Shown: positions 43,936-53,031 of the stretch, in pieces
Position numbering within the stretch: position 1 is the stretch's first letter
How the letters are laid out: each line of letters begins with the position of its first letter
Source: Mycolicibacterium anyangense
GTDB taxonomy: Bacteria > Actinomycetota > Actinomycetes > Mycobacteriales > Mycobacteriaceae
Reading direction: 5' to 3'
NCBI RefSeq assembly: GCF_010731855.1
Contig: NZ_AP022620.1
Location: forward strand, 4,526,001 to 4,590,000
DNA: 64,000 bases
Program-made: the position numbers and the translations under genes
The notes under the pieces: generated by a model
Told to the model about the DNA's origin: nothing
The model's input: the letters and a program-made list of their open reading frames with translations, nothing else
Database searches by the model: none

Positions 43936-45671
43936 CCGCAGGCATTGTGGCCCGCCGGTGCTGGCCGTCGGCGTCGGAGGGCGGCGACCGCCAGCGCGCA
44001 ACCGCTGGTCGTCAGCAGCGCCATCCAGGCCAGGTGCACAGCGATCTGGATCTGCCGTTTGCCTTGTGTGGCAACAGGACTCGTTCCACCAACGTGGTAC
44101 AGCGTGAGGTCGTCGTCGCGGTAGGTCACCGGAAGGCCGCGCAGTGTCTGCTCGGCGTCGCCGGTGTCCCCGGCGGTGCCTTCCTCGATCACCACCCAGC
44201 GGACCCCGGCCTCGGCGAGTTCGGACGGGCCGGCCCCAGCCAGCAGCGTGCGTTGGATGTCCCTGGCACGCGCACCCTCGCCGAGTACGGTCTGCCCCGA
44301 GATGGTCAGATCGCCGGTGGTCAGCACCTCGGGTCGGAGCCAGCGCGGCATCGGGTCGAGCACCGGCGCGGGCCCGGACCAGCCGAACCGGCGCATGGTG
44401 TCGGCGGGCAGCACCACGACCGCACCGGGGTCAGCGTTGATCGCCGAGGCCACCGCAGACCATCCGCGCGGATAGTGCGCGGGTGCCACCTTGCCGCCCA
44501 CGCCCCAGGCCAGATCCGGCAGCACCGCGATCAACGCGATGACGGCGATCAGCGCGGCCAGGGCCGGCCGCAGCCACACTCGCGCGGTGACCGTCGCTGC
44601 GGCACCGGCGATCGCGTAGCCCGGCATGGCCAGCGCCACCCACTTCTGCCCATCGCGCAGCACACCCAGACCCGGTGCGGTGTCGACGACCGTCCGCAGC
44701 ACCGCCAGGCCCGGGCCGGTCGCGGCCAGGGCCGGGGCGAGGACGCCGACCGCCGCGAGCACCAGCAGGGGTACGGCGACGGGGCGCCGGATCACCCTCG
44801 GCAGCCCGAGCGCCACCACGGTCACCAGCACCGCGGTGCCCAGCAGTGCCACGAGCGTTGTGCGGGAGGTGGGTACGGCTTCGGCGTTCCAGATGCCGCC
44901 CAGGCCGACGAGGCTGCCCAAGGTTCCCAGCCCGGGCTCGGCGCGGGCGGCGAACGCCGTCAGCCCCGCCGCTGGGGTGGAGCCCAGGGCGCCACCGAGT
45001 GCCGATGCGGTCAACCACGGCAAGGCTGTGGTGAGTGCCGCGGCCAGAATCCCGGCGGCGCAGCGCGGCCGGGACACCCCGCCGCCCGGCACTGCGACGC
45101 AGACACCGGCGACCACTGCCGCCAGGATCAGTCCCGTCGGGGTGAGACCGGCCACGGCGATCCAGAACGCCGAGGCAGCCCACGCCGGCCATCGGGGCCG
45201 CGTCCCGGTCCGCAACCGGATCACCGCCGTGGCGACCCATGGCAGGCATCCGTAGCCGACCAGCAGACTCCAATGCCCCTGCAGCAACCGTTCGGCCACG
45301 TAGGGGTTCCACACGGCCAGCGTCGCGGCCACCAGCTGACCGGCAAGCCCCGATTCTCCGACCACCTGTGCAGCCAGCCTGCCTGCACCGCAGCCGGCCA
45401 GGAACAGACCCGCCACCAGCAGGGCTTTGACCACCACGCCGCCGTCGATCACCGAGGACAGGACGGCCACCAGGAAATCCTGTGGCAACGCGCGCGGGGC
45501 AGCCTCGGACAACCCGAGGGCGGCGTCGGAGAGGTAGGACCGCGGTGTGGACACCGCATCGCGCAGCAGCAGATAACCCGGCGCCAGCAGCGGCGCCGTC
45601 ACCGCGACGGCCAGTGCCAGGGCATATCCCGGCAGCACCCACCGGACTGCCCGGCGGCGTGCCTGGGTCAT
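43932..45671 (-). CDS. Polytopic membrane protein, GT-C-like (Rv0226c-like)
   Basis: A 579-aa protein with about 11 hydrophobic helices followed by a ~150-residue soluble C-terminal domain, ending in one more helix. VWNPYVAERLLQGHWSLLVGYG in a loop resembles the periplasmic region of GT-C glycosyltransferases and AftD-type proteins. Length matches Rv0226c. The gene directly follows pgfA (7-bp gap) and precedes nothing else on this strand, so the pair form an envelope-biogenesis operon. A glycosyltransferase role is inference. Confidence 0.75.
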   Translation of the reverse strand: MTQARRRAVRWVLPGYALALAVAVTAPLLAPGYLLLRDAVSTPRSYLSDAALGLSEAAPRALPQDFLVAVLSSVIDGGVVVKALLVAGLFLAGCGAGRLAAQVVGESGLAGQLVAATLAVWNPYVAERLLQGHWSLLVGYGCLPWVATAVIRLRTGTRPRWPAWAASAFWIAVAGLTPTGLILAAVVAGVCVAVPGGGVSRPRCAAGILAAALTTALPWLTASALGGALGSTPAAGLTAFAARAEPGLGTLGSLVGLGGIWNAEAVPTSRTTLVALLGTAVLVTVVALGLPRVIRRPVAVPLLVLAAVGVLAPALAATGPGLAVLRTVVDTAPGLGVLRDGQKWVALAMPGYAIAGAAATVTARVWLRPALAALIAVIALIAVLPDLAWGVGGKVAPAHYPRGWSAVASAINADPGAVVVLPADTMRRFGWSGPAPVLDPMPRWLRPEVLTTGDLTISGQTVLGEGARARDIQRTLLAGAGPSELAEAGVRWVVIEEGTAGDTGDAEQTLRGLPVTYRDDDLTLYHVGGTSPVATQGKRQIQIAVHLAWMALLTTSGCALAVAALRRRRPAPAGHNACG

Positions 45672-45678
45672 GCGATGC

Positions 45679-46875
45679 TCACCGGTCCGGCGGAGACTCC
45701 AGATCGGGTCGCGCCGCGGGCATCTTCTCGGTCGCCGCCTCGGCGGCGGGCATCGGACCGGTCTCGTCCTTACCGAAGAAGCCGTGATCGGCGGTGTCCA
45801 GACCCGGATCGATCAGAGCCGCCTCGGCGCGCACGCTGAACATGCCCAGCAGGGCGCCACCGATCAGGGCGACCAGACCGGCCGCGGTGAAGCTGATGGG
45901 CAGCACTCGCGACCACAGCCCGACCCGATCCCGCTCGTCCCGCGCGGCGGCCACCTGATCTTCGATGGTCTGCTCGGTGGTGGTGACCTTGTAGTCGGCC
46001 AGCGCCATCTCCGGCTTGAGCGGGTCACGGGCGTAGTAGTGGTTGGCGTGCTCGGTGGCCTTGACGATGGTGCCGGTCACCGGGTCCACCCAGAACGTGC
46101 GCTGCGCGGCGTAGTAGCGGGTCATGGTCACCGGGTCGTCCGGCGGTCCGGGCAGACCCCACAGCGACGCCCGCGCGGTCACCTGGCCCTCTTCGTCGTT
46201 GTCGTAGAGCGAGGCGTACTTGATCGGCTCGACCAGCTTGCCGTCCGCGTCGTAGCCGACGTTCTGGGTGAACCGGTAGGTCGTCAGCCCGTTGACGTCG
46301 TCTTCGCCGTCGTAGTTGGCGTCGAACGCCTTCTGCGCGATCGGATCGAAGTACGGGTAGGTCTTCTTTTCGGTGTTGAACGGGAAGCGATAGGACAGGC
46401 CGTCGTGCGGCAACGCGATGTTGGTCGCCGGCTTGTCGTCCTCGATGCTCCGCGGCTTCTGCACCGAACCACCCGGGTGGGTGTCGTCGGAGACCGCCAG
46501 CGCTGTGCTGCGGTTGAGCGTCACGGTGTCCACCATGGCCAGCAGCAGACCGTTGTCCTGCTGCTTGTCGCTGCGCCGCACGCTGGTGCCGACCTGGAAG
46601 GTCACCACGTCGGCGTTGGCGGGCGACTCGACGGTGATCTGCCGTTGGGACACCAGTGGGACGTTCTTGTCGATGATGAACCGCTCGCCGGACAGGGAGG
46701 CGGGGTCCAGTGCCGTGCCGGTGCCGTCGCTGACCAGCGACTCGTCGATGTTCAGCGGGATTTTCTGGATCTTGCCGGAGGTGTAGGTCGACAACAGCAG
46801 GGCGGCGATCAGAAGGGCGGCTCCGAGCCCGATGATGCCGTACGCCGCGATACGCAACATGCCTGCGCGATTCAC
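45679..46875 (-). CDS. pgfA: PgfA, DUF3068 periplasmic lipid-trafficking protein (Rv0227c-like)
   Basis: A 398-aa protein: an N-terminal membrane helix (LRIAAYGIIGLGAALLIAAL), a large extracytoplasmic beta-rich DUF3068 domain, and a second helix near residue 340 (ISFTAAGLVALIGGALLGMF) before a short cytoplasmic tail. From the literature I recall, the M. smegmatis orthologue is the essential polar growth factor PgfA, which binds trehalose monomycolate and works with MmpL3, and the corynebacterial orthologue affects LAM maturation. GTG 46875 is preferred because GGAGG lies 10 bp upstream; ATG 46860 is the alternative. Confidence 0.85.
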   Translation of the reverse strand: MNRAGMLRIAAYGIIGLGAALLIAALLLSTYTSGKIQKIPLNIDESLVSDGTGTALDPASLSGERFIIDKNVPLVSQRQITVESPANADVVTFQVGTSVRRSDKQQDNGLLLAMVDTVTLNRSTALAVSDDTHPGGSVQKPRSIEDDKPATNIALPHDGLSYRFPFNTEKKTYPYFDPIAQKAFDANYDGEDDVNGLTTYRFTQNVGYDADGKLVEPIKYASLYDNDEEGQVTARASLWGLPGPPDDPVTMTRYYAAQRTFWVDPVTGTIVKATEHANHYYARDPLKPEMALADYKVTTTEQTIEDQVAAARDERDRVGLWSRVLPISFTAAGLVALIGGALLGMFSVRAEAALIDPGLDTADHGFFGKDETGPMPAAEAATEKMPAARPDLESPPDR

Positions 46876-47042
46876 GCTGCCGTGGCCTCCTTCTCCCGTC
46901 GGGTTCCGCACCGCCGAAACGGCGAGGCAAACCGGTCTGACCCTAACAGCAGATGCCGAGGCACCGGCCAATGAGGAGGTCACGCCGCAGCCACGGTGTA
47001 CCCACTTTCGCCCGGCGGCCCCACACCGGCAGACTGGCGGAC

Positions 47043-48221
47043 ATGGAACAGGTGGCCGAGCGGGTCGGCGGCACTCGCGGCTTCCTGCCCGCCGTGGAAG
47101 GGATGCGCGCCTGCGCGGCCATGGGCGTGGTGCTCACCCACGTCGCCTTCCAGACCGGAACCTCCAGCGGAGTGCTGGGCCGGTTGCTGCACCGATTCGA
47201 CCTCGCCGTCGCGGTCTTCTTCGCGCTGTCGGGCTTCCTGCTGTGGCGCGGGCACGCCGCGGCGGCGCGTGGACTGCGGCACCGCCCGGTCACCAGCCAC
47301 TACCTGCGGTCCCGGCTGGTGCGCATCATGCCCGGCTACCTGGTGGCCGTCATCGTCATCCTCACGCTGCTCCCGGAGGCCAACCACGCCAGCTGGACGG
47401 TGTGGTGGGCCAATCTGACGCTCACCCAGGTGTATGTGCCGCTGACCCTGACCGCCGGGCTCACCCAGATGTGGAGTCTGTCGGTCGAGGTGAGCTTCTA
47501 CCTCGCGCTGCCACTGCTGGCCTTCCTGGCGCGCCGGCTGCCGGTGCGGGCCCGGGTGCCGGTGATTGCCGCGGTGGCCGTGGCCAGCCTCGGCTGGGGG
47601 CTGCTGCCGATCCACACCGCCCAGGGCGTCAACTTTCTCAACTGGCCGCCGGCGTACGCCTCCTGGTTCGCTGCCGGCATGCTGCTGGCCGAGTGGACGG
47701 TCAGCCCGCTGGGCTGGGCACACAAGGTGGCCCGAAACCGGTGGGCGATCACGGCGATCGCGGTGACCGCTTATCTGCTCTCGGCCTCGCCGCTGGCGGG
47801 TCCCGAAGATCTGGTCCCGGCGACGCTGGGCCAGTTCGTCACGAGGACCTCGTTGGGCGCGGTGGTGGCCTGGGCGCTGCTGGCGCCGCTGGTGCTCGAC
47901 CGGCCCGACACCGCGCACCCGATTCTGGGGAGCAGGGTGATGGTGACCCTCGGGCGGTGGTCCTACGGACTGTTCGTCTGGCACCTGGCCGCACTGGTGA
48001 TGGTGTTCCCGATGGTCGGCAAGTTCATGTTCAACGGCAACCTGATCGTCGTGCTCGTACTCACCCTGGTCTTCGGTTTCGCGATGGCGGCGGTGAGCTA
48101 CGCGCTCATCGAGTCGCCATGCCGTAATGCATTGCGGCGCTGGGAATATCGGCGCAAGGCGCCGGTGCCGCCGTTGGACAGCTCGGTCAGCGATACCCCG
48201 GAGCCGGTGATCGCGAGGTAG
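47043..48221 (+). CDS. Acyltransferase 3 (OafA/YrhL-type) membrane protein (Rv0228-like)
   Basis: A 392-aa protein with about ten membrane helices. GFLPAVEGMRACAAMGVVLTHVAFQ contains the R-x10-H signature of the acyltransferase 3 family (His in VLTHV), FFALSGFLLWRG is the second conserved block and LWSLSVEVSFYLALPLL-like sequence (MWSLSVEVSFYLA) the third. It should transfer an acyl group across or at the membrane onto envelope glycans. ATG 47043 gives a good N-terminus; the divergent pgfA fits envelope function. Confidence 0.88.
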   Translation: MEQVAERVGGTRGFLPAVEGMRACAAMGVVLTHVAFQTGTSSGVLGRLLHRFDLAVAVFFALSGFLLWRGHAAAARGLRHRPVTSHYLRSRLVRIMPGYLVAVIVILTLLPEANHASWTVWWANLTLTQVYVPLTLTAGLTQMWSLSVEVSFYLALPLLAFLARRLPVRARVPVIAAVAVASLGWGLLPIHTAQGVNFLNWPPAYASWFAAGMLLAEWTVSPLGWAHKVARNRWAITAIAVTAYLLSASPLAGPEDLVPATLGQFVTRTSLGAVVAWALLAPLVLDRPDTAHPILGSRVMVTLGRWSYGLFVWHLAALVMVFPMVGKFMFNGNLIVVLVLTLVFGFAMAAVSYALIESPCRNALRRWEYRRKAPVPPLDSSVSDTPEPVIAR

Positions 48222-48224
48222 CGC

Positions 48225-48590
48225 TCAGCCCACCGTCTCGTCCTGGTTGCCGTCGGCCCTGGGCTCGGGCTGCGCACTCGCGGCGGCGGCGAAGTGTTCG
48301 CGCAGACCGGTGACGTCCAGGATGCGCTCCAGTTGGCGCGTCGTGCGATCCAGGTGCAGCCGCACCCGGGATTCGGTACAGCGACGCTCGATGAGGACCA
48401 GGGTGGCCAGGCCCGCGGAGTCACACAGCGTGAGGTCTGCGAAATCCAGGTGTAGGTGACCCAGGCTGTCGTTCTCGCGCAGCACCTGGGACGCGGTGGC
48501 CAGAAGCTGCGGCGCGGCAACGAAATCCAGCTCGCCGGCGACGATCAGTCGCGCTGAATGGGGGGTATCGAGTGTCACGGTCAGATTCAT
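48225..48590 (-). CDS. STAS-domain anti-sigma factor antagonist
   Basis: A 121-aa RsbV/SpoIIAA-type protein. GELDFVAAPQLLATAS is the N-terminal strand-helix, and LTLCDSAGLATL at residues 53-64 carries the phosphorylatable Ser58 in DSAG. A hydrophilic 20-residue tail follows the domain. It overlaps the B12-binding gene by 4 bp, so it is translated with that sensor and the SpoIIE phosphatase. When dephosphorylated, proteins of this family bind an anti-sigma kinase and free a sigma factor. No such kinase is in the window. Confidence 0.92.
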   Translation of the reverse strand: MNLTVTLDTPHSARLIVAGELDFVAAPQLLATASQVLRENDSLGHLHLDFADLTLCDSAGLATLVLIERRCTESRVRLHLDRTTRQLERILDVTGLREHFAAAASAQPEPRADGNQDETVG

Positions 48591-49657
48591 GGCATCGGTG
48601 CGGGGTCGGTGGCCGGTCTGGCCGGTTCGGTGGAAAGGGCGGCAAGGGCACAGTCCAGGATGCGGATGGCACGCGGGAAGTCCTGGAGGTGGCGACTGAT
48701 GATCTCCAGGCTTGGCTGGATCGACGTTTGGCCGACACCGCGCGCCGCAAGGATTTCGGCGGTCCAGGTGATGAAGCCGGTGAACAACGCGTCGTCATCG
48801 ACGTAGAGTGCCGCGCTCAGGAAGTCGACGATGTGCGCGATCTCCTCGAGGATCCGTTCGCGCTCCAGCTCGCTGTATCCACCGACCGCGGGCAGCTGCT
48901 GTTGCAGGTCTGCGATGGTGTGGGCCACCAGCTGGGCGGCCATCGCGCTGACCATCGTGTACTCCTGGTCGGCCAGGTGGCCCAGCTCCTGCCCGCACTG
49001 CGGGTCGGGGAAACGCTTAGCCGGGGGCAGTCCGCGGGCCAGCGTCTCGGCGGCCGAGCGTGCGTCGGGTGCCCACGCGTCGGCGCCCAACTGGTAGGCG
49101 TACCGACCCTCGGGTCCGAAGGCGGCTCCGCCGGCCAGCACCGACACACCGGCCGCCTGACAGGCGGTGATCGCGGCGTGCGCGACGGGCAGTCGGCTCG
49201 GGATCATGCACGACAATGCGATTGCGTCCGGCCCGTGTCGGTGCACGTGGGCGATGAGGCTCTGGGTGGGGACGTGGGCGCCGAGGAAGTCCACCTGCCA
49301 CCCACGTAACCGCAGCACCTCGGTGAGCAGCCGGGCCGGCAGGGCGTGCCACTCGCCGTCGACACACGCCACCACGACCCGGCCCGCCTGCCCGGCACCG
49401 CGGACGGACGGATGCCGTGACAGGGCGGCGATCACCCGGTCGTTGATCGCCGTCGCGCAATGCTCCTCGGTCACCGAGATCCGGTTGGCGGCCCATTCCG
49501 TACCGATCCGGTACTGCACCGGCGCGATCACCTCCAGCAGCACCCCCTCCAGGCCCATCCCGCCATCCACGGCATCGAAAACCGTTGCGATGGCGGCATA
49601 TTCGTCACCGGCCAGGACGGCATCCCAGAGCCGGGCACGTGCGCAGGTCACCGTCAT
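48587..49657 (-). CDS. Cobalamin-binding sensor with CarH-type Wx9EH photoreceptor motif
   Basis: A 356-aa protein. Residues 5-85 form a helical bundle like the B12-cap domain; W55 followed by nine residues and E65-H66 gives the Wx9EH signature that covers adenosylcobalamin in CarH/LitR photoreceptors. Residues 93-212 are a Rossmann-like B12-binding domain: VACVDGEWHALPARLL has H104 as lower axial ligand in ExHxxP (usual ExHxxG), then LGAHVPTQ, LSCMIPSRL and GGAAFG. Residues 220-356 are helical with an ITWTAEILAARGV stretch, perhaps an output domain. No MerR DNA-binding domain is present. ATG 49657 overlaps the phosphatase stop (ATGA). Confidence 0.87.
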   Translation of the reverse strand: MTVTCARARLWDAVLAGDEYAAIATVFDAVDGGMGLEGVLLEVIAPVQYRIGTEWAANRISVTEEHCATAINDRVIAALSRHPSVRGAGQAGRVVVACVDGEWHALPARLLTEVLRLRGWQVDFLGAHVPTQSLIAHVHRHGPDAIALSCMIPSRLPVAHAAITACQAAGVSVLAGGAAFGPEGRYAYQLGADAWAPDARSAAETLARGLPPAKRFPDPQCGQELGHLADQEYTMVSAMAAQLVAHTIADLQQQLPAVGGYSELERERILEEIAHIVDFLSAALYVDDDALFTGFITWTAEILAARGVGQTSIQPSLEIISRHLQDFPRAIRILDCALAALSTEPARPATDPAPMP

Positions 49658-51282
49658 GCGGTGTATCGCCCCGCGGTGTGGCCGTTGACGGCGGACAGGT
49701 GATTGCGCCGCGGCGCGGTGATCGCCACGGCGGCGATGTCGTCGTGCGGCTTGCGGTCCACCCAGTCGGCGGTGAGCATCATGATGCGCTCCACGACCGC
49801 TTCGGCGGGCATCCCGGCGCACCGGGCGAAGGCCGCCGCCAGCCGTTCCTCCCCGAACTGCTCGGTGCCCAGCGGTCCGCCGCGGGCCTCGGTCACCCCG
49901 TCGGTATAGAGCAGGCAGGTTTCACCCGGCGCCAGCCAGGTGTCGAACGAGCGGGCCCGGAACATCGGCAGCGCACCGATCAGCATGCCCCGGGTGTCGG
50001 CGGTCTCGACGGTGCCGTCGGCCCGGGCGATCAGCGGCGCGGGGTGGCCCGCACAGGTCAACCGAAGCCGCAGCTGACCGTCCCGGTCGGAGATGGAGGC
50101 CAGCACCAACGTGGCGAAGCGGCTGTTGTCCGGGGACAGCAGCGCATTGTTGAGCAGCTTCAGCACCTCTTCGTGGTGCTCAGCCAGCGGCGCCAGCGCC
50201 TGCAGCGTGTTGCGGATCTTGCCGGTCAGCACCGCGGCTTCCAAACCCTTGCCGCACACGTCACCCAGTACGACGAGGGTCTCCTCGTCCGGTGTGGGGG
50301 ACGGATGCACGTCGTAGAAGTCGCCGCCGATCAGCTGATGGTCGTCGGAAGCCCGATACCGCCCGGCCAGCTCGAACCCGTGCATCCGGTGTAGCTGTGG
50401 CGGCAGCAGCTCGCGCAGCAGGGTGCTGGTGATCGCCGACTGCTCGGCGTAGAGGCGCGCGGCGGCCAGCGCGGCACCGGCGCGGGCGGCGAACAGCCGG
50501 GCCAGGATCTCCTCGCCCTCGCTGAACGCCATGTGGGTGGTGCGGCGCAGCAGCACCAGCGCTCCGGCCGGGATCCCGTGACCGGGCAGCGGCGTGATCA
50601 CCACCGAGCCCACCGACCCTTGGAAGCCATCAGGAATCAGCCAGGCCGGCAGCGTCGAGGGATCGATCCAGCGCGAGGGCACCGGCGGGAAGCCGCGCAG
50701 GGCCTCGCTGAGTCCCGAGATCTGGGCCGGGTCTTCGGCGATGTGGCGTTGGGTCACCGCGCCGTCGGCATCGCTGCCGAAGACGGGCAGCGCGCCGCCG
50801 AAGCGGGGTCCTACGACCACGGCGGCGTCGGCGAGGTGACGGGCCGCCATCCGCGCGGTGGCCTCCATGCACCTGTCGACGTTGAGCGACACCGTCAGTA
50901 CCGCGGACGCCTCGTCGAGGAAGGCGGCGTGCCTGCGCTCGCGGTGCAGGGCATCCTGCACCAGCTGCAGCGACCGGTCGGTGTCGCCGATCAGCCACCA
51001 CGCCACCCGGCCGTCGGGCAGCGTCGTCGGCTGGACGTGGAAGTCCCGGCCGCCGAGCTGGCCGGTCACCACTTCCGAACGGCTCAGGCAGGCATCGGCC
51101 AACCACGCCGGGACCGCGCCGTCGAGCTGTCCACCGACGGTCACCTCGGGCAGTACCGCGTGGGCTGGCGTGCTGAGCGCGCGCACAACCCCGTCGTCAT
51201 CGACGACGAAGACGGGGTGCGGGACCGCCCCCCAGTCCTGGGTGATTGACGTACCCACCCCGGGCGGCGTTTCGTTTCTCAT
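49654..51282 (-). CDS. PAS-GAF-SpoIIE (PP2C) phosphatase
   Basis: A 542-aa RsbU/RsbP-like phosphatase. Residues about 15-115 form a PAS-like domain (PHPVFVVDDDGVVRALS), about 125-290 a GAF domain, then a coiled linker, and from about 310 a SpoIIE domain with its metal motifs: IGGDFYDV, VLGDVCGKG, LLYTDGVTEAR and HDDIAAVAI. It should dephosphorylate the STAS antagonist encoded two genes downstream. ATG 51282 follows GGAGG with a 5-nt spacer. First gene of the three-gene cassette; the next starts inside its stop codon. Confidence 0.92.
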   Translation of the reverse strand: MRNETPPGVGTSITQDWGAVPHPVFVVDDDGVVRALSTPAHAVLPEVTVGGQLDGAVPAWLADACLSRSEVVTGQLGGRDFHVQPTTLPDGRVAWWLIGDTDRSLQLVQDALHRERRHAAFLDEASAVLTVSLNVDRCMEATARMAARHLADAAVVVGPRFGGALPVFGSDADGAVTQRHIAEDPAQISGLSEALRGFPPVPSRWIDPSTLPAWLIPDGFQGSVGSVVITPLPGHGIPAGALVLLRRTTHMAFSEGEEILARLFAARAGAALAAARLYAEQSAITSTLLRELLPPQLHRMHGFELAGRYRASDDHQLIGGDFYDVHPSPTPDEETLVVLGDVCGKGLEAAVLTGKIRNTLQALAPLAEHHEEVLKLLNNALLSPDNSRFATLVLASISDRDGQLRLRLTCAGHPAPLIARADGTVETADTRGMLIGALPMFRARSFDTWLAPGETCLLYTDGVTEARGGPLGTEQFGEERLAAAFARCAGMPAEAVVERIMMLTADWVDRKPHDDIAAVAITAPRRNHLSAVNGHTAGRYTA

Positions 51283-51716
51283 CCCGGCCTCCGACTGACG
51301 TGAACCACCGGTCGGCTCGCGCGGGCGCGACAGAGCGGAAGTAGATTGATTCCTCGACGGTAGCTGCCTTCGCGGTCGAGACGTTATTGCGGGCAGCAAA
51401 CGTAATATTTGGACCTCCTCGCCGTCTCGCGCCCGCGAATTGTCGTGCGCCAGAGAACGAAGCGGGCCCCGATCTGCACGGACGCCAGGCTCGTGGCAAT
51501 AGCGGGAGGTCGGAATGAGACGGTTCGGAATTCGGCGCCGCCGAGGAGGGTAGGTGGCGTCTCCCGGGACGCCACTGGAGGCGTTGATGGCAAACGCGCG
51601 CCCGCGCAGGCGGCGCCGGGACGGTGTGGTGTTCGCCGTCGGACCCCGGTGCTGATGCGCCCGGGGTGACCGTTGCGCAATGATCTGTCAGACCCGCCTC
51701 AGTCGAAGGGACCGCC
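51283..51716. promoter_or_regulatory. 434-bp divergent promoter region
   Basis: This gap separates the phosphatase-B12-STAS operon from a divergent glycosyltransferase. It includes an AT-richer patch around 51390-51412 (local ACGTTATT and CGTAATATTT) likely to hold the cassette promoter. An 86-codon frame at 51409-51669 has poor composition and no ribosome site, and I do not regard it as a gene. No SigF-type GTTT/GGGTAT pair was found at proper spacing. Confidence 0.4.
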
Positions 51717-53027
51717 ATGGGAGCCAGCAGGCCGCTAACCGTCATGTTTTGGCCGGAGTCGGCGTATGGGCCGACGAACCAGTGCATCGGGCTGGCGGCC
51801 ATCCTGCGGGATCGGGGCCACCGGATCGTGTTCGCCGCCGAGAGCTCCTGGGCCGGCAAGCTCGCCCCGCTCGGGTTCATCGAGGAGCTCGTCGATCTGG
51901 CTGAGCCTGCCGAGGGAGCGGCCGACGAAGACCCGGGCAAGTTCTGGACGGACTTCATCGCCGAGACCGCTCCGGAGTTCCGCAAGCCGACCGTCGAGCA
52001 GCTCGAGACGTTCATCCAGCCGACCTATCAGGCGCTGGTCGATGGGGCCAAGTACTGCGAGCCGCGGTTGCGGGCCATCATCGCCGAGCACCGCCCCGAC
52101 GTGATCGTCGAGGACAACGTGGTGCTGTTCCCGGCACTGGTCACCGCGGGGGTCCCGTTCGTCCGGATCGTCTCGTGCAGCCCACTGGAGATTCCCGGCC
52201 CCAACATCCCGCCCCCGTTCTCGGGACTGCCCAGTGATGACCGGTCGGCGTGGGACGACTACCGCGCGGAGTTCGACCGCACCCACCGAACGCTGTGGAA
52301 CGACTTCAACACCTGGGTGCAGCAGCAGGGTGCCGCCCCGTTGCCGGACCTGGAGTTCATGCCGCGGGAGAACGCCGCCAACCTCTACGTGTATCCCGCG
52401 GAGGCCGACTACGTCGAAGCCCGGCCGCTGGACGGCAGCTGGACCCGGATGGATTCCAGCGTCCGGGAAACTGACGCCGAATACACCGTGCCCGCACAGG
52501 TCGCCGACCGTCCCGAGGGCAGCGCGCTGGTCTACCTGTCGCTGGGTTCGCTGGGCGGCGCCGATGTGGAGCTGATGCAACGGCTCGTCGACGTCCTGAG
52601 TACCACCCGCCACCGTTACATCGTCAGCAAGGGGCCGCAGGCTGATCGAATCACGTTGGCCGACAACATGGTCGGTGAACAGATGGTGCCGCAGACCAAG
52701 GTCATCCCACAGGTGGACCTGGTGATCTCGCACGGCGGGAACAACACCGTGACCGAGACGCTGCACTTCGGCAAGCCGTTGATCATGCTGCCGCTGTTCT
52801 GGGACCAATATGAGAACGCCCAGCGGATCGACGAACTTGGCTTCGGGGTGCGGCTGAACACCTACGCGTTCGGTGACGCCGAGCTGACCGGCGCCGTCGA
52901 CAGGATCCTGGCCGACACCGCCCTGCGGGACCGGTTGGCCGAAATCGGCGAGAAGATCAGGGCGCGCGACGGGCTGCGGATCGGCGCCGATGTCATCGAG
53001 CAGGTGGGCCGGGCTGCGACAGCCTGA
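51717..53027 (+). CDS. UGT-like (GT1) glycosyltransferase
   Basis: A 436-aa GT-B enzyme of the macrolide/UDP-glucosyltransferase type. The N-terminus MFWPESAYGPTNQCIGLAAI is the acceptor side. The C-terminal donor-binding motif reads QVDLVISHGGNNTVTETLHFGKPLIMLPLFWDQYENAQRI, with HGG, the Asp-Gln pair and flanking Pro residues in place. Start MGASRPLTVMF at 51717. Such enzymes glycosylate small lipophilic acceptors. The kinase gene starts 4 bp after the stop, so the operon seems to handle an amino sugar or a glycosylated metabolite. Confidence 0.87.
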   Translation: MGASRPLTVMFWPESAYGPTNQCIGLAAILRDRGHRIVFAAESSWAGKLAPLGFIEELVDLAEPAEGAADEDPGKFWTDFIAETAPEFRKPTVEQLETFIQPTYQALVDGAKYCEPRLRAIIAEHRPDVIVEDNVVLFPALVTAGVPFVRIVSCSPLEIPGPNIPPPFSGLPSDDRSAWDDYRAEFDRTHRTLWNDFNTWVQQQGAAPLPDLEFMPRENAANLYVYPAEADYVEARPLDGSWTRMDSSVRETDAEYTVPAQVADRPEGSALVYLSLGSLGGADVELMQRLVDVLSTTRHRYIVSKGPQADRITLADNMVGEQMVPQTKVIPQVDLVISHGGNNTVTETLHFGKPLIMLPLFWDQYENAQRIDELGFGVRLNTYAFGDAELTGAVDRILADTALRDRLAEIGEKIRARDGLRIGADVIEQVGRAATA

Positions 53028-53031
53028 TCCG

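Noticed and set aside
45679..48221. Naming the acyltransferase SucT
   Set aside because: The mycobacterial succinyltransferase I recall maps elsewhere (Rv1565c); synteny here supports only an Rv0228-like acyltransferase 3.
48225..51282. Complete Rsb-type stress cascade
   Set aside because: No anti-sigma kinase (RsbW-like) or sigma factor gene was found in the window, so the downstream partner must be elsewhere or different.
51409..51669. 86-codon frame in the phosphatase/glycosyltransferase gap
   Set aside because: Poor coding composition, no ribosome site, and it lies across the expected divergent promoters.
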